A stretch of DNA of 64,000 nt from assembly GCA_963281255.1 (NCBI GenBank), contig OY725488.1:7413524-7477523 (forward strand), in the 5' to 3' direction. Under the pieces are notes generated by a model. The model was not told the origin of the DNA, ran no database searches, and saw nothing but the letters and a program-made list of their open reading frames with translations. Made by a program: the position numbers and the translations under genes. Source of the stretch: Aphrocallistes beatrix. Its lineage: Eukaryota; Porifera; Hexactinellida; Sceptrulophora; Aphrocallistidae. Positions 1 through 9,409 of the stretch are shown here, piece by piece. Positions within the stretch are counted from its first letter, which is position 1, and each line of letters begins with the position of its first letter.

Positions 1-39
1 CTAATTTATCTTGTTATAATTTCTTTTGTTACACAAAAA

Positions 40-342
40 CAGAGGCGGCGCCAAGACGCCGCCACTGGGGGGCACCTTGGGGGCACAAATCATTTCCAGT
101 GGGGCACCAACATTTTTTGGGTACAGATTACCCGCCAATGAGAACTAATCATTAAAGGCATTTGTAGCAACAATTTATTTATTTATTTTTGTATGAAATT
201 ACACTTAAATATTGGTGTACACTATTGAATTAGAGAAACCTGTTTATCGATATAATAGAAGCCTAGTAAATGCGAAGGCATGGACAAATGAATGACGCAT
301 GTATTCCTGTCGGAAATTGGTGCCCCCCTGGCGCCGCCACTG
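40..342. mobile_element. hAT-type miniature transposon (MITE), 303 bp
   Basis: The ends are inverted copies of each other: the left end reads CAGAGGCGGCGCCA and the reverse complement of the right end reads CAGTGGCGGCGCCA (13 of 14 match). The element is flanked on both sides by the identical 8-bp duplication CACAAAAA (32-39 and 343-350). A CAG-initial terminal inverted repeat with an 8-bp duplication is the signature of the hAT superfamily. There is no transposase ORF inside, so it is non-autonomous. Confidence 0.88.
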
Positions 343-655
343 CACAAAAATCAAGACAAAAAGTAGAAAGCAACTTTATAACTTTATTTGGGGCGACATG
401 TCCCCTCCTGGCCCCCATGTGGAGCCGCTACTGATTATGGGTAATTGAATTTTTTAATAAACAGTCTACGCACCACATGGAAAGGTTCTGATTATGAACA
501 TTTTTTTTGCCCCCTGGTGGTTCATTATAAGTGATCCTGGCTGCACTCTAGAATTATTAAGGGAATTATAGAGTTTGATTTTTTTTACTAAAAAAAAGTT
601 ACAATTAAAAGAGTAAAAATATGAACAAAAAAGTTGTGTTTGTGTCTGGAATATG
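343..655. other. Intergenic stretch with a one-ended hAT-like remnant
   Basis: The GC-rich block at about 384-433 ends, on the minus strand, with CAGTAGCGGCTCCA, which resembles the terminus of the element at 40-342 but has no visible partner end or target duplication. The rest is AT-rich and no gene or RNA is recognised. Confidence 0.4.
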
Positions 656-973
656 TCATAATGGGTCCCAATTTCCGGTAAATTCGCGATATTTTCGTTC
701 TGTTCCTATAACTGTTACGTCTGAAATGAAACTGTGTGTTCTTTCCATTAGCCTTTCATCATCTGAACGCATTTGTTGCAGTTCCTTCTTAATCTTCTCA
801 AGTGCTACACGGTTCTGCACATTCATATCTTCATTCTCTGCTTTCTTTTCTAAACTCCCTTGATATTTAGCTTGACTGTCACTTTTGGAATTCATACTAT
901 AATTCAGGTTGCGGAATAATCTTTCTGAATGATTAAATAGCTTTTTGTTCATAATTTTAATCTTTGAAGACAT
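656..973 (-). CDS. Small coiled-coil protein with C-terminal REFTGNWD motif (copy 1)
   Basis: This is an intronless ATG-initiated ORF of 105 aa. The protein is charged and mostly helical in character: a basic N-terminus, then a Lys/Glu/Gln-rich stretch (about residues 42-75) likely to form a coiled coil. It ends KYREFTGNWDPL. The last block REFTGNWD is also the end of the neighbouring ORF at 1384-1680, which otherwise differs, so the two look like anciently duplicated small genes under selection for that tail. I do not recognise the family and assign no function. There is no signal peptide or membrane segment. Both ORFs may lie in the first intron of the NADK-like gene on the same strand. Coding status rests on the shared motif alone. 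Confidence 0.5.
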   Translation of the reverse strand: MSSKIKIMNKKLFNHSERLFRNLNYSMNSKSDSQAKYQGSLEKKAENEDMNVQNRVALEKIKKELQQMRSDDERLMERTHSFISDVTVIGTERKYREFTGNWDPL

Positions 974-1383
974 GGTTATGAGTAATCGTAGTTAACAAGG
1001 CTTTACTTAGTCATATTTTTTTCCATTTATACGTGTAGAGAAATGAAATATAGCATCAGTAATGAGCCATGCCACATCAGGAAAGTAGCTAGACGGGTTC
1101 AGTCTGCACTGCAAGAGTTCAAGAGGATGGGTACACAATCAATATTAAGGATTTCTATTATATCTACAATGATTATTAATGAATCAATACATTACAAGGA
1201 AATTATCATGAAAGTAATCGGTAATATAAATCATTAATTTGATAAAACAGCCATTTTCAAAGTAATATATGATTACAAAATAACGAAAAATCTTTGCTCA
1301 TACAATTTCTTGCGAATCTTTAATGATCATATCATGATCAAAGAGTTGTCGAACAAGTGAATAGCCTTTAGCAAACTAATCAT
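974..1383. other. Spacer between the two small ORFs
   Basis: The sequence is AT-rich. A 64-codon plus-strand ORF at 1043-1237 has no recognisable features. No RNA gene, repeat or transposon end is seen. Confidence 0.4.
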
Positions 1384-1680
1384 TCAAAGATTTAGGTCCC
1401 AGTTTCCAGTGAACTCCCTGAACTTCACAATTTCTTGCTCGTGAATCGTGATTCGATCGAGTTTATTTTTAATTCTCCGAATGGGTTCGATCACTTCTCT
1501 CAATCTGAATCTCTTTAAAGTATTTGTTCGCTTCAGAGTGGAATCTGAAGCACTGAAACTTTGTACGCTTGTTGGCTTGTCTTGAATTGTCCAGACAGGT
1601 AGTGAGTAGCTTGGACATAAATAAACCCCCATTTCTGGTTCATTCGGTTCAATGTAGGAAATAAATCCAGATCTCGACAT
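1384..1680 (-). CDS. Small protein with C-terminal REFTGNWD motif (copy 2)
   Basis: This is an intronless ATG-initiated ORF of 98 aa. The N-terminal half is Pro/Ser/Tyr-rich and the C-terminal half (about 52-85) is basic and helical. The end, VKFREFTGNWDLNL, matches the end of the ORF at 656-973 over the eight residues REFTGNWD. The preceding residue is K plus F in one copy and K plus Y in the other, which looks like conservative replacement. I do not know the family. Presence of the same rare tail in two adjacent, same-strand ORFs is the only evidence that both are coding. Confidence 0.5.
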   Translation of the reverse strand: MSRSGFISYIEPNEPEMGVYLCPSYSLPVWTIQDKPTSVQSFSASDSTLKRTNTLKRFRLREVIEPIRRIKNKLDRITIHEQEIVKFREFTGNWDLNL

Positions 1681-2293
1681 TGCTTTTCAAAAATGTTATA
1701 CATTTTTTTGGTTGAATCTATATTTATATCTAACTTTCAGCTAATCTAACCTGTTCATTACTAATCTTTTAGAAACAAGGTGACCAAATATACCACGTGT
1801 AGGTTAATCAAAATATCCGATACTCTTTCTTTCATTGTGTGAATGCTTAATAAGATCATGTGCTCTAACCTATGTGATCAATCTTAATGACCTACATTAG
1901 GTTATTCCTATTAAATTTCCTGGATACATGTTACACAATGCTATGTAAAATTCATTGTCTCTATTTGCGTACTTCCGTTTATGTCCATGCTTTCATCTAA
2001 TTGTAATCTTGATTACGATGTTGTTTAATTAAAGCAAGGCATATGATGCATTTAGTCGTAACTATCAAGTTGGTTAGGGAGTTGAGTGTAATTGGGTAAG
2101 CATCATTACGTAGATTTATATTTTGTCTGCTCATCATTATTGCATAGCCATATCTAGTAACAACTTTATTGAAAAATATTAAAGAGTGTGATATGATTTG
2201 ATACGATTATTAACTGAAATACAAAATTTATGTCTAGGTTTATCTTTATTTCTACTTTAGTTGGAAATAAAATAGAAAACTAACATCGCTAAC
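1681..2293. other. AT-rich stretch; likely part of the NADK intron
   Basis: The minus strand was read for a continuation of the NADK catalytic domain (GGDGT motif) and none was found. No RNA or repeat was recognised. Confidence 0.45.
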
Positions 2294-2624
2294 CTTTTTT
2301 GTTGATTAAATATGTGCTAACTTCTTTGAACTTCTCCGTTATTTGAATATCTCCTGGTTTTTTTACAATGAGCACATTCCTGGGTTCTTTCCTCCAGGCC
2401 AGATGAAGAGAACTGTCTACATCCTCTATATCTATGTCTTTCGGTCTCTTGCCCATATTCTCCATCAGCATCCCACTGGGACCGAAATTTTTTACACCAG
2501 AAATATCAAGCAATTTATTCCACGCCTCTGTCAGCCTCCGGCGGAGAATTGTCGGTTTCATTTTTCGAACATCTGCGCTTGGAAGATCAACATCATCGTC
2601 ACTTTCAGAAACGTTCGAAGCCAT
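2294..2624 (-). CDS. NADK: NAD kinase, N-terminal exon (rest beyond left edge)
   Basis: The exon encodes about 110 residues matching the region before the catalytic core of animal NAD kinase: the FGP motif (about 40 residues from the start), an acidic stretch ending in SSLHLAWRKEPRNVLIVKK, then FKEVSTYLINKKG, which follows the family pattern S..L.W.K.P..VL..KK......FKE..T.L. NAD kinase phosphorylates NAD to NADP in the cytosol. The start at 2624 (MASNVSESDDD) is preferred over the longer open frame to 2789, because that frame begins with GTG and an acceptor-like ttacattgcag lies five bases before this ATG. The exon can end at 2294 before a weak GTTAGC donor in phase 1. The GGDGT catalytic exons are not present down to position 1, so they either lie outside the window or this is a fragment. 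Confidence 0.7.
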
Positions 2625-3066
2625 TCTAGCTGCAATGTAAATGACTTTATTCTGGAGATAAGGGTTAAATCGGCTACCGGATCGTGAAAATATTAAGGAG
2701 CAGATGGTGGGATGATTCACAGTATAAAAAGTAAAGGTTTTGGGCATAGAAGCATCACTAATTTGGAAAAGATAGAACAAACGTATCACAGATGATAGGA
2801 TTTTACCTAAGACTTAAAAAAGGATTTTCATAAATATATTTTAGGTTCATTTTTGTCTACAGGAGACTGACACTAAAATAAAATAGAAATGATTTGGTAT
2901 TTCAAGTGATTTTCAATGAATGATTTAATATTAAAACTTCCATTAAGTCAGTACATGATGCATGTACTCATGCATAATGTTACAAACTGTACATAGCATC
3001 GAAACTGCAACATGGACAGAAGTAAATAAGAATTAATTATTAGGATTCCCATGGAACATAATGATG

Positions 3067-6000
3067 TTAAGCGAATATAGTCTCTTCGTGCCGCTTCTTC
3101 GTCATGACAGTTCCTGGCTTGTGCTGTGCATCTGGATGGTTAGCCAGTTCAGTAGGACAGGTGCTGACTGAACTTGTGATGAGGAGTTGCTTCAAATCGT
3201 AGAAAACGGCAGAATCTTCCTTGGTTAAGAAGCTGACTGCAACGCCATCCTTCCCAGCTCTCCCTGTCCTTCCGATCCTGTGTGTGTAGTCCTGTATATT
3301 CTTTGCCATATCGTAGTTTATGACCTTGGACACGTCCCGGATATCAATTCCTCTCCCAGCAACGTCAGTCGCCACCAGAATGTCTTTAGAACCAGACTTA
3401 AGACTGGCTAATGCGTAGTCACGCTGTTCTTGGTTTCTTCCCCCGTGAAGTACAGTAGCTCTGTAGTCTAAATATAGATACGTAAGTAGATATGACCTGT
3501 AGGCATGTGTTGATTTGTTCTCGCCACATCCTGTGACAATTTTCTATATTAAGCAATATCCTAAGCAATCACAATACACAACAGTGGCCGTATGTTGTTT
3601 TGCTTTTAATTAGCATTAAAATATATCCAAAAAGTAAATTCCAGTCCACTCAATGTCTACAAAATAAAATCACCTTCTTTCATTTCTTGGATATATTATG
3701 AAATTAAAAATAGGATACGATGTAATGCAGAGTAATATGAACGATGCTCCAACTCTAAACTATAATGTAATCATACAACTTGTGGTAATTAATGCATATA
3801 ATGTCAAGTAATATCCACACAATGTCAAGTAATATCCACTTACTCAGTTTTTCAAGTGACTTGGCTAGCACATCGCAACCCTTCTTTTGATTAACAAATA
3901 TGATAACAGGAGGTTCGATGCCCTTTTCTAATATCTCGGTCATTTTCCTCCTCTTTTCCTTTTCAGTTACGAAGTACACTATTTGCTCCACCCTATCCAC
4001 AGGCTTCCCTATCGACCCAATGTACACGACAGCAGGTCTCCTCAGGTAGGTCCGGGCTAGCCTCTCGACCGCAGAGGGCATAGTGGCTGTGAACATGACG
4101 GTCTGTCTGTATTTCGCCTTGACAGAGTGGAGGTTACGGCCCATCAGTTCAGGGTTCTCCGCCTCATCACTGTCGGGCTTCTGATTGGATACCGGAAGAA
4201 ATTCTAAGATCTTATTCACGTCCGGTTCAAAACCAAGATCAATCATGCGGTCTGCTTCGTCCAGGACCACATAGGTACACTGATTAAGAACCAGGTATCT
4301 GAAAAGAAATCAGAAAGTAAGAGCATTGCCCAAGAGCTAAACCAAAATGTTCATATTCTGAGGGTTTGTAATAATACGGTCAAGCTATAATCTATGACCC
4401 TACAGGAAATAATACACTCTTAATACGAGTTCCTTATCCATTGTTATCTTATTCTATGTCGTTTGTAATACGTACTACGATAACCTTTTTGGGAAGATAT
4501 ATACAGCATATATGCTATAAGCAAGTTGAGACTTAACAGCCCATGTTATTCGTCCGTGTAGTAGTCAGGCCTGTAGTTAAAATCGTAAGAGGACATTTTT
4601 GTATACTTTTGACTCTGCGGTTATTCGTCAGTGTGATACCCCGTTACGGGATTTAGCCAGAGCAGAGTTGATACCTAGGCCTACTAGAGCGTAGTTACAG
4701 TTCTATGGCTAATTTCTTTTTCCAAAAATAGACAACTTAGATTTATAAGTATAAATTCAACCATTCACAGAGGGAGCTCAAAGTCTCAAAACAAAATTAT
4801 TCGTTGCAATTAATATACTGAGATTCTAACGCGTAGCTAAAATAGCATCATTAATTGATTAGTTAAATAAACAATTTTGTTATGAGTTGATATCATAAGA
4901 ATCGATCTTGATCAACTACAACATCGTAAAATATTTGACGCAATTCTCACTACGTCCAACTTTATGTTGAGCTAATTAGCCAATAGAAACTCTACAACTC
5001 ACAGAATTCTAATCATCTCTTGTGCTGATTAAATTACTATCCAGTAACTAACTCCACATTATAGTGCACCACACAATCCAGTGTCTCTACTTCATTGTCT
5101 CTGTCTATAACAAGAACTGTTTCTATTGTCTATCGGTAATATTGGCTCATGTTAACTTGGCTGAAAGTATATAACCTCCCATAGGAACACTGGGAATCTA
5201 GTTGTAGATTACATACATTCAATATGAACAAACTATACTTCATTCTTATTCTCGCATTTGCATATCAACACGTTCTACCCTTGCCAACCAGATCCCGAGG
5301 AACTAAGGGCGCCAAATTATTGAACGAACGTATTCATGCAGATCAGCTCCGAGCAGACCCTGAGTACCACCATGAACAGTTCGTAGGAGAGTCTCAGGCA
5401 GACCTATACGACCATCTCCCTTCGCGCGCGGCCAAGATTCAGCTGGGAGAACTGGTGGACAAGATAGATGAAAATGGAGATGGGCACATAACTGAAGACG
5501 AGTTGGTCTCTTGGATTGCGCATGTGAATAGGCGGATGATCTTCGGTGAGGCAGAGAGGTTCTGGAATGCGTTCAAGGAAGGAGACCCCCAACTGAAGGA
5601 TATGGACTGGGAGACCTATGTGAAATCTTCATTTGGGGAAGAGATCCAACAGGGCAAAAACCTGGACCAGATATCTGATGAGTCAAGGAAGTTCACTTTC
5701 AAAGAGCAGCTCGAATGGGAGAAGAAAAGATGGAATTTAGCGGACCAGAATGAAGATGGCAAACTTAACTTTGATGAGTTTCAATCATTCCTTCACCCAG
5801 ATGATTTCCCACACATGAGAAATGTTGTGATCGAGGAGGCCATTCGAGATATGGATCGAGACAAGAGCAATACGGTCGACATTGAGGAGTATATGGGGGA
5901 GATGTTAAGAGATAGCGAGGATTCGACCCCGGAGAGCCGTGAGAGGCACAGACAAGACTTTAGCAGACAAAGAGACACGAACAAAGACGGGAAACTGGAT

Positions 6001-8286
6001 CTTCAAGAAGTGGCGGATTGGGTTATGCCAGAGGGGTTCAGCCATGCGGAAGCCGAGGCTACATACCTCATCTCGATGGCGGACGCAGACGGGGATGGGA
6101 AGCTGTCGAAGATCGAGATTGTGGACAACCACGCTCTCTTCGTAGGCAGCGCTGCTACTGAGTACGGGAAGGTGATTGATGAGTTCTGATCAGTGCCGTG
6201 TAGAGCATCAGTACTGTATTCTTATCTATTCTGTATGGCTTGTATAGTATGTGGCCATTTCATTGATTAATAATATTAACTGTATTAGAGGATAAAACAG
6301 TAAAATAGGACGGAAACGATTTCACCAGGGATATACGAATATGTTATATCGATAACGCAAGATACGTAAACTAAGTTACCAATGTACAAGGATATTTAAG
6401 GATACATCAACATAATATACAATATAACCAACGCACCTGTTCTCCAGAACATCCACTAACCGTCCAGGAGTTGCCACGACAATCTCGCACCCTACCCTGA
6501 GCAAGAATCCCTGCTCCTCCTTGGAGAGTCCCCCGATCACCCCGACCGTCCTGATCCCCAGGCTCTGCGCGAACTGGTTGGTGTCCTCCACGATCTGCTG
6601 CGCCAGTTCGCGGGTGGGCGCCAGAATAATGGCGTAGGGACCGTCGTCCGACTCGGTACCCCTCTCCTCCGCGGGTAGGTTCTGTATCCAGACCAGAAGT
6701 GGGATCAGGAAGGCTGCGGTCTTGCCACTTCCTGTCTCTGCTATCCCGATGACATCGCGGTTCTGAAGACCAATCGGGATGGCCTGTCTCTGGATGGGGG
6801 TGGGGTCCACGTAGTGGAGCTTGTTGATCACCTCTAGGATAGGTCTGGGAATGGCGGACTCCTTCCAAGACCTGATAGGGCTGGGGATTCTCCCTCCTTT
6901 CGTGGAGATGTTGAAATCCTCTTTGAATATCCTCCAGTCTCGCTCCGTCATCTCATCCGAATCCTTCTCAGACCAATGGCGGCAATCCCACATGGCTTTC
7001 TTCTCTTTGGCTTTCTCCATCAAAATCAACTCCTCGGCCCTTTCTTTCTGCTCCAGCGTCCGCCTGTCGCTGAGGAGGTCTCCGTAGAACTTGGACTGGT
7101 CTCGCTTCTGCGCGTTAATGTCAATCCCGGCGATGTGTCCGCGGCCAAACAGCTTAGAAAGCGAACACAATCAACTCACAGTGCACATTTACTCATTAAA
7201 ATTCAACACACACTACCTGCACTTGGTGTCGCTGCTTGTACAAAGAGTTGTGGTCCACACTGGTGTCCTCACTGGCATCCCAGTCAAACACGAACTTCCT
7301 CTCATTCAGGCGCCGCATTCGCCTGCGCTTCTTCTCCCCGCCCAAATACCGATTCTTGATGGCCTCCTGTTCCTTCAGTAGGTCCTTCTGAGCCAGGTTC
7401 TCCTCTCTCTGCCGTCGGTGCTCCTCCAGCTCCTCGGGGTCAGAGCTCCTCTCTTTGTCCCTCCCGCCCCGGTGAGAACCGTCCCCCTCAGACGAAAAGG
7501 TCTGTCGGAGCTTCTTCTGCTCGTCCAAGCCCTGTCGAACTTTTTCGACTTCCTATACATAGAAGGAACCACTTACAATTTAAAAATACGGGTGTTAGAA
7601 GTTGACCACTATGCATATGTAGGTAAGTCGGCAAGCTAATGAAGTATATTTATTATCATTTACCTTCTTTCTCTTCTCAATGGCGACCTTCGCTCTCTCC
7701 TCTTTACTGAGGAAGACAGGTCTGGACTCCTCCTTCTCTTTCTGTGCCTTCCTTTCCAGCAATTCCTCCAGGGAGATAGGCTGCTTCTTGGCCGGAGCTC
7801 CCAGCTCTCCCTCCTCCAGGTTGTTGTCATGATCCATCCCGCTGTGCTCCATAGGAGACTCCCTCCTCTCCCTATCCTTTGTCTGGCCCTTGTGCAAGCT
7901 GTGAGAGGAAACATTAGAATCGGGAAAGCGTATTTCAAGATATACAGAGTGTGTGAACAGTGCTACCTGTCAGGATGGCGCATCGAGTTGATATCTTCTT
8001 GGGAAGATGACCTGCTGTCCCGCCTTCTTTCTCTGTACCTATCCTTCCGGTCCTCGAGAGGAGATCTGGATCTACTGTACCGACTCCTCCCGTACCCTCC
8101 TCCCCCCCGGTCCCTGGACCTAGACCTGCTCCTTCTTGACCGGTAAGAATACCGGTTTCTATCTCTAGGAGAAGCAGACCGACTTCTTCTCCTCTCTCTA
8201 GAACGGCTCCTCCTCCTCTCAGAGTCCCTCCCTGACCTCCTGGGCGTATCTTCCTCGGGGTTCCTGTCTCGGTGACGCGAGTTCAT
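3067..8286 (-). CDS. DDX23: DEAD-box RNA helicase DDX23 / PRP28 (U5 snRNP 100 kDa)
   Basis: Six exons join in continuous frame: 8286-7967, 7898-7664, 7552-7217, 7152-6437, 4298-3844 and 3467-3067, giving 820 aa, the length of the human protein. Residues 1-105 are an arginine/serine-rich domain, followed by a charged region with the SKEERAK block. The helicase core has a [11 protein letters not shown] motif, AETGSGKT motif [10 protein letters not shown] Ia, DEAD motif II, TATMP motif [13 protein letters not shown] motif V and [10 protein letters not shown] motif VI. The C-terminus ends [11 protein letters not shown] as in orthologues. DDX23 drives the U1-to-U6 exchange at the 5' splice site during spliceosome assembly in the nucleus. 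Four introns are 64-376 nt; intron 4 (4299-6436, 2138 nt) contains a calumenin gene on the other strand. The start at 8286 was chosen because the frame opens three bases earlier with GTG. Confidence 0.95.
5224..6189 (+). CDS. CALU: Calumenin/reticulocalbin-type EF-hand protein of the secretory pathway
   Basis: The ORF is intronless, 321 aa. A signal peptide occupies about residues 1-19 (hydrophobic, ending LPLPTRS). EF-hand loops are visible as [48 protein letters not shown] and [12 protein letters not shown], with a degenerate loop ([12 protein letters not shown]) between the first and second, the six-loop plan of the CREC family. The C-terminus [16 protein letters not shown] parallels the calumenin end, but its usual HDEF retention signal reads IDEF. 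CREC proteins bind calcium weakly in the ER/Golgi and chaperone secretory cargo. The whole gene sits on the opposite strand inside intron 4 of DDX23. Confidence 0.93.
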   Translation: MNKLYFILILAFAYQHVLPLPTRSRGTKGAKLLNERIHADQLRADPEYHHEQFVGESQADLYDHLPSRAAKIQLGELVDKIDENGDGHITEDELVSWIAHVNRRMIFGEAERFWNAFKEGDPQLKDMDWETYVKSSFGEEIQQGKNLDQISDESRKFTFKEQLEWEKKRWNLADQNEDGKLNFDEFQSFLHPDDFPHMRNVVIEEAIRDMDRDKSNTVDIEEYMGEMLRDSEDSTPESRERHRQDFSRQRDTNKDGKLDLQEVADWVMPEGFSHAEAEATYLISMADADGDGKLSKIEIVDNHALFVGSAATEYGKVIDEF

Positions 8287-8289
8287 CAC

Positions 8290-8523
8290 TCAATGCTAAT
8301 AGCGAACACTAAAGACACCGTGATCACTTACGAGTATGGACAGCTAGAGTGTTGATAGGAACAGCTTACATTAATTATCTGGTGATACGAAATAATGTGA
8401 TAAAGTGTACAAATTAATTTGGTGTGAATGAACGCGTGAGAATGCAGTGCAACGTGTACAGTTATCTCTGATGCGAAGCTATGTCAATCGTGTAACACAT
8501 AGAACATGGTACTTCTATCCATT
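8290..8523. promoter_or_regulatory. Short TP53RK-DDX23 intergenic spacer
   Basis: Both neighbours are transcribed leftwards with 237 bp between the TP53RK stop and the DDX23 start. On the minus strand the bases just upstream of the DDX23 ATG read cgctattag then cattgagtg, an acceptor-like TAG nine bases before the start. No TATA-like box is obvious. Confidence 0.35.
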
Positions 8524-9198
8524 CTATCCGATCATAATCCGCTTCCTCCCTCTCTGCCGCACCTCCTTCAGCTTGCTCAGCGTGCTTCCTGTCTTGGAAG
8601 AGTGCTCCGCATAAGAGCTGAGGATCTCGCTGAAGAGGTGTGACATGCGTGGGTGCGAGCTGGTGATGGCTCTCTCCAGCACGTACAGATCCACGGCCTT
8701 GTCTTCTGACAGCGTAGAGACAGAACTGAGACCGAAGTCTATGAACACACTCGACCTACTCTCGAGATCCACCATAATATTCAACGTGGTGAGGTCTCCG
8801 TGTATGACGTCATTATCGTGCATCAGAGCTATCTGTCTTCCCACATCTCGAATGGTATCGCGCACTTCAAGAGACGTCTCTTTTCCTGATTGAGATATGA
8901 TGAGGTCATTCAAGAGAGGATGTGGTATCAACTCCAGATACAGTTTGTGGTTCTCCAAATCTGCGTGATACACACAAGGAGTCCTCACCCCGAATGTCCG
9001 ACAGCGCACCAAAGACCTCGCCTCTTGGATCATCCTCTTGTCACTCAGCTTCTTGTCGAGTGAAGGGTGTCTATACGACTTGACGAATCTCTCTTTAATA
9101 ATGCAGGGCTTATTGAATATGGAGCTCTTGTAGACTCGAGCTTCTGCTCCCTGCTTTAGCAGTTCCTGGCTAGACGAGGGGCATTCCACCGATATCAT
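8524..9198 (-). CDS. TP53RK: TP53-regulating kinase / Bud32 (EKC/KEOPS complex)
   Basis: This is an intronless ORF of 224 aa, the normal size for this minimal kinase. Visible motifs are QGAEARVYKS (glycine-poor nucleotide loop typical of Bud32), the lysine in KPCIIKERF, YRHPSLDKKLSDKR, HGDLTTLNIMV (catalytic loop, family form HGDLTTSN), IDFGLS, and the basic tail RQRGRKRIMIG at the extreme C-terminus. Bud32/TP53RK is the atypical ATPase/kinase of KEOPS, which makes the t6A modification of ANN-decoding tRNAs. The gene stands 211 bp downstream of the RING gene and 237 bp upstream of DDX23 on the same strand, and has an acceptor-like gattag five bases before its ATG. Confidence 0.95.
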   Translation of the reverse strand: MISVECPSSSQELLKQGAEARVYKSSIFNKPCIIKERFVKSYRHPSLDKKLSDKRMIQEARSLVRCRTFGVRTPCVYHADLENHKLYLELIPHPLLNDLIISQSGKETSLEVRDTIRDVGRQIALMHDNDVIHGDLTTLNIMVDLESRSSVFIDFGLSSVSTLSEDKAVDLYVLERAITSSHPRMSHLFSEILSSYAEHSSKTGSTLSKLKEVRQRGRKRIMIG

Positions 9199-9409
9199 AT
9201 CAACTAATCAACAATTGAAGAGATCATTCCAATATTTCATTTATCAATTTAATAATACAAAGGAGTTTGCTACGCTGTGCGGATTAATTTAATTAAATAC
9301 CAAACATTAGAGAGCGAATATTTCGAATTAAAATTAGAAATAAAAGTTTCGAGTCGAATTGGTATTATCATCTCATAACATTCTCGACTCTTCCAAATGC
9401 CTCATTTCA

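Noticed and set aside
1384-1680. The two REFTGNWD ORFs as exons of NADK
   Set aside because: Each has its own ATG and stop, and neither resembles the NADK catalytic domain.
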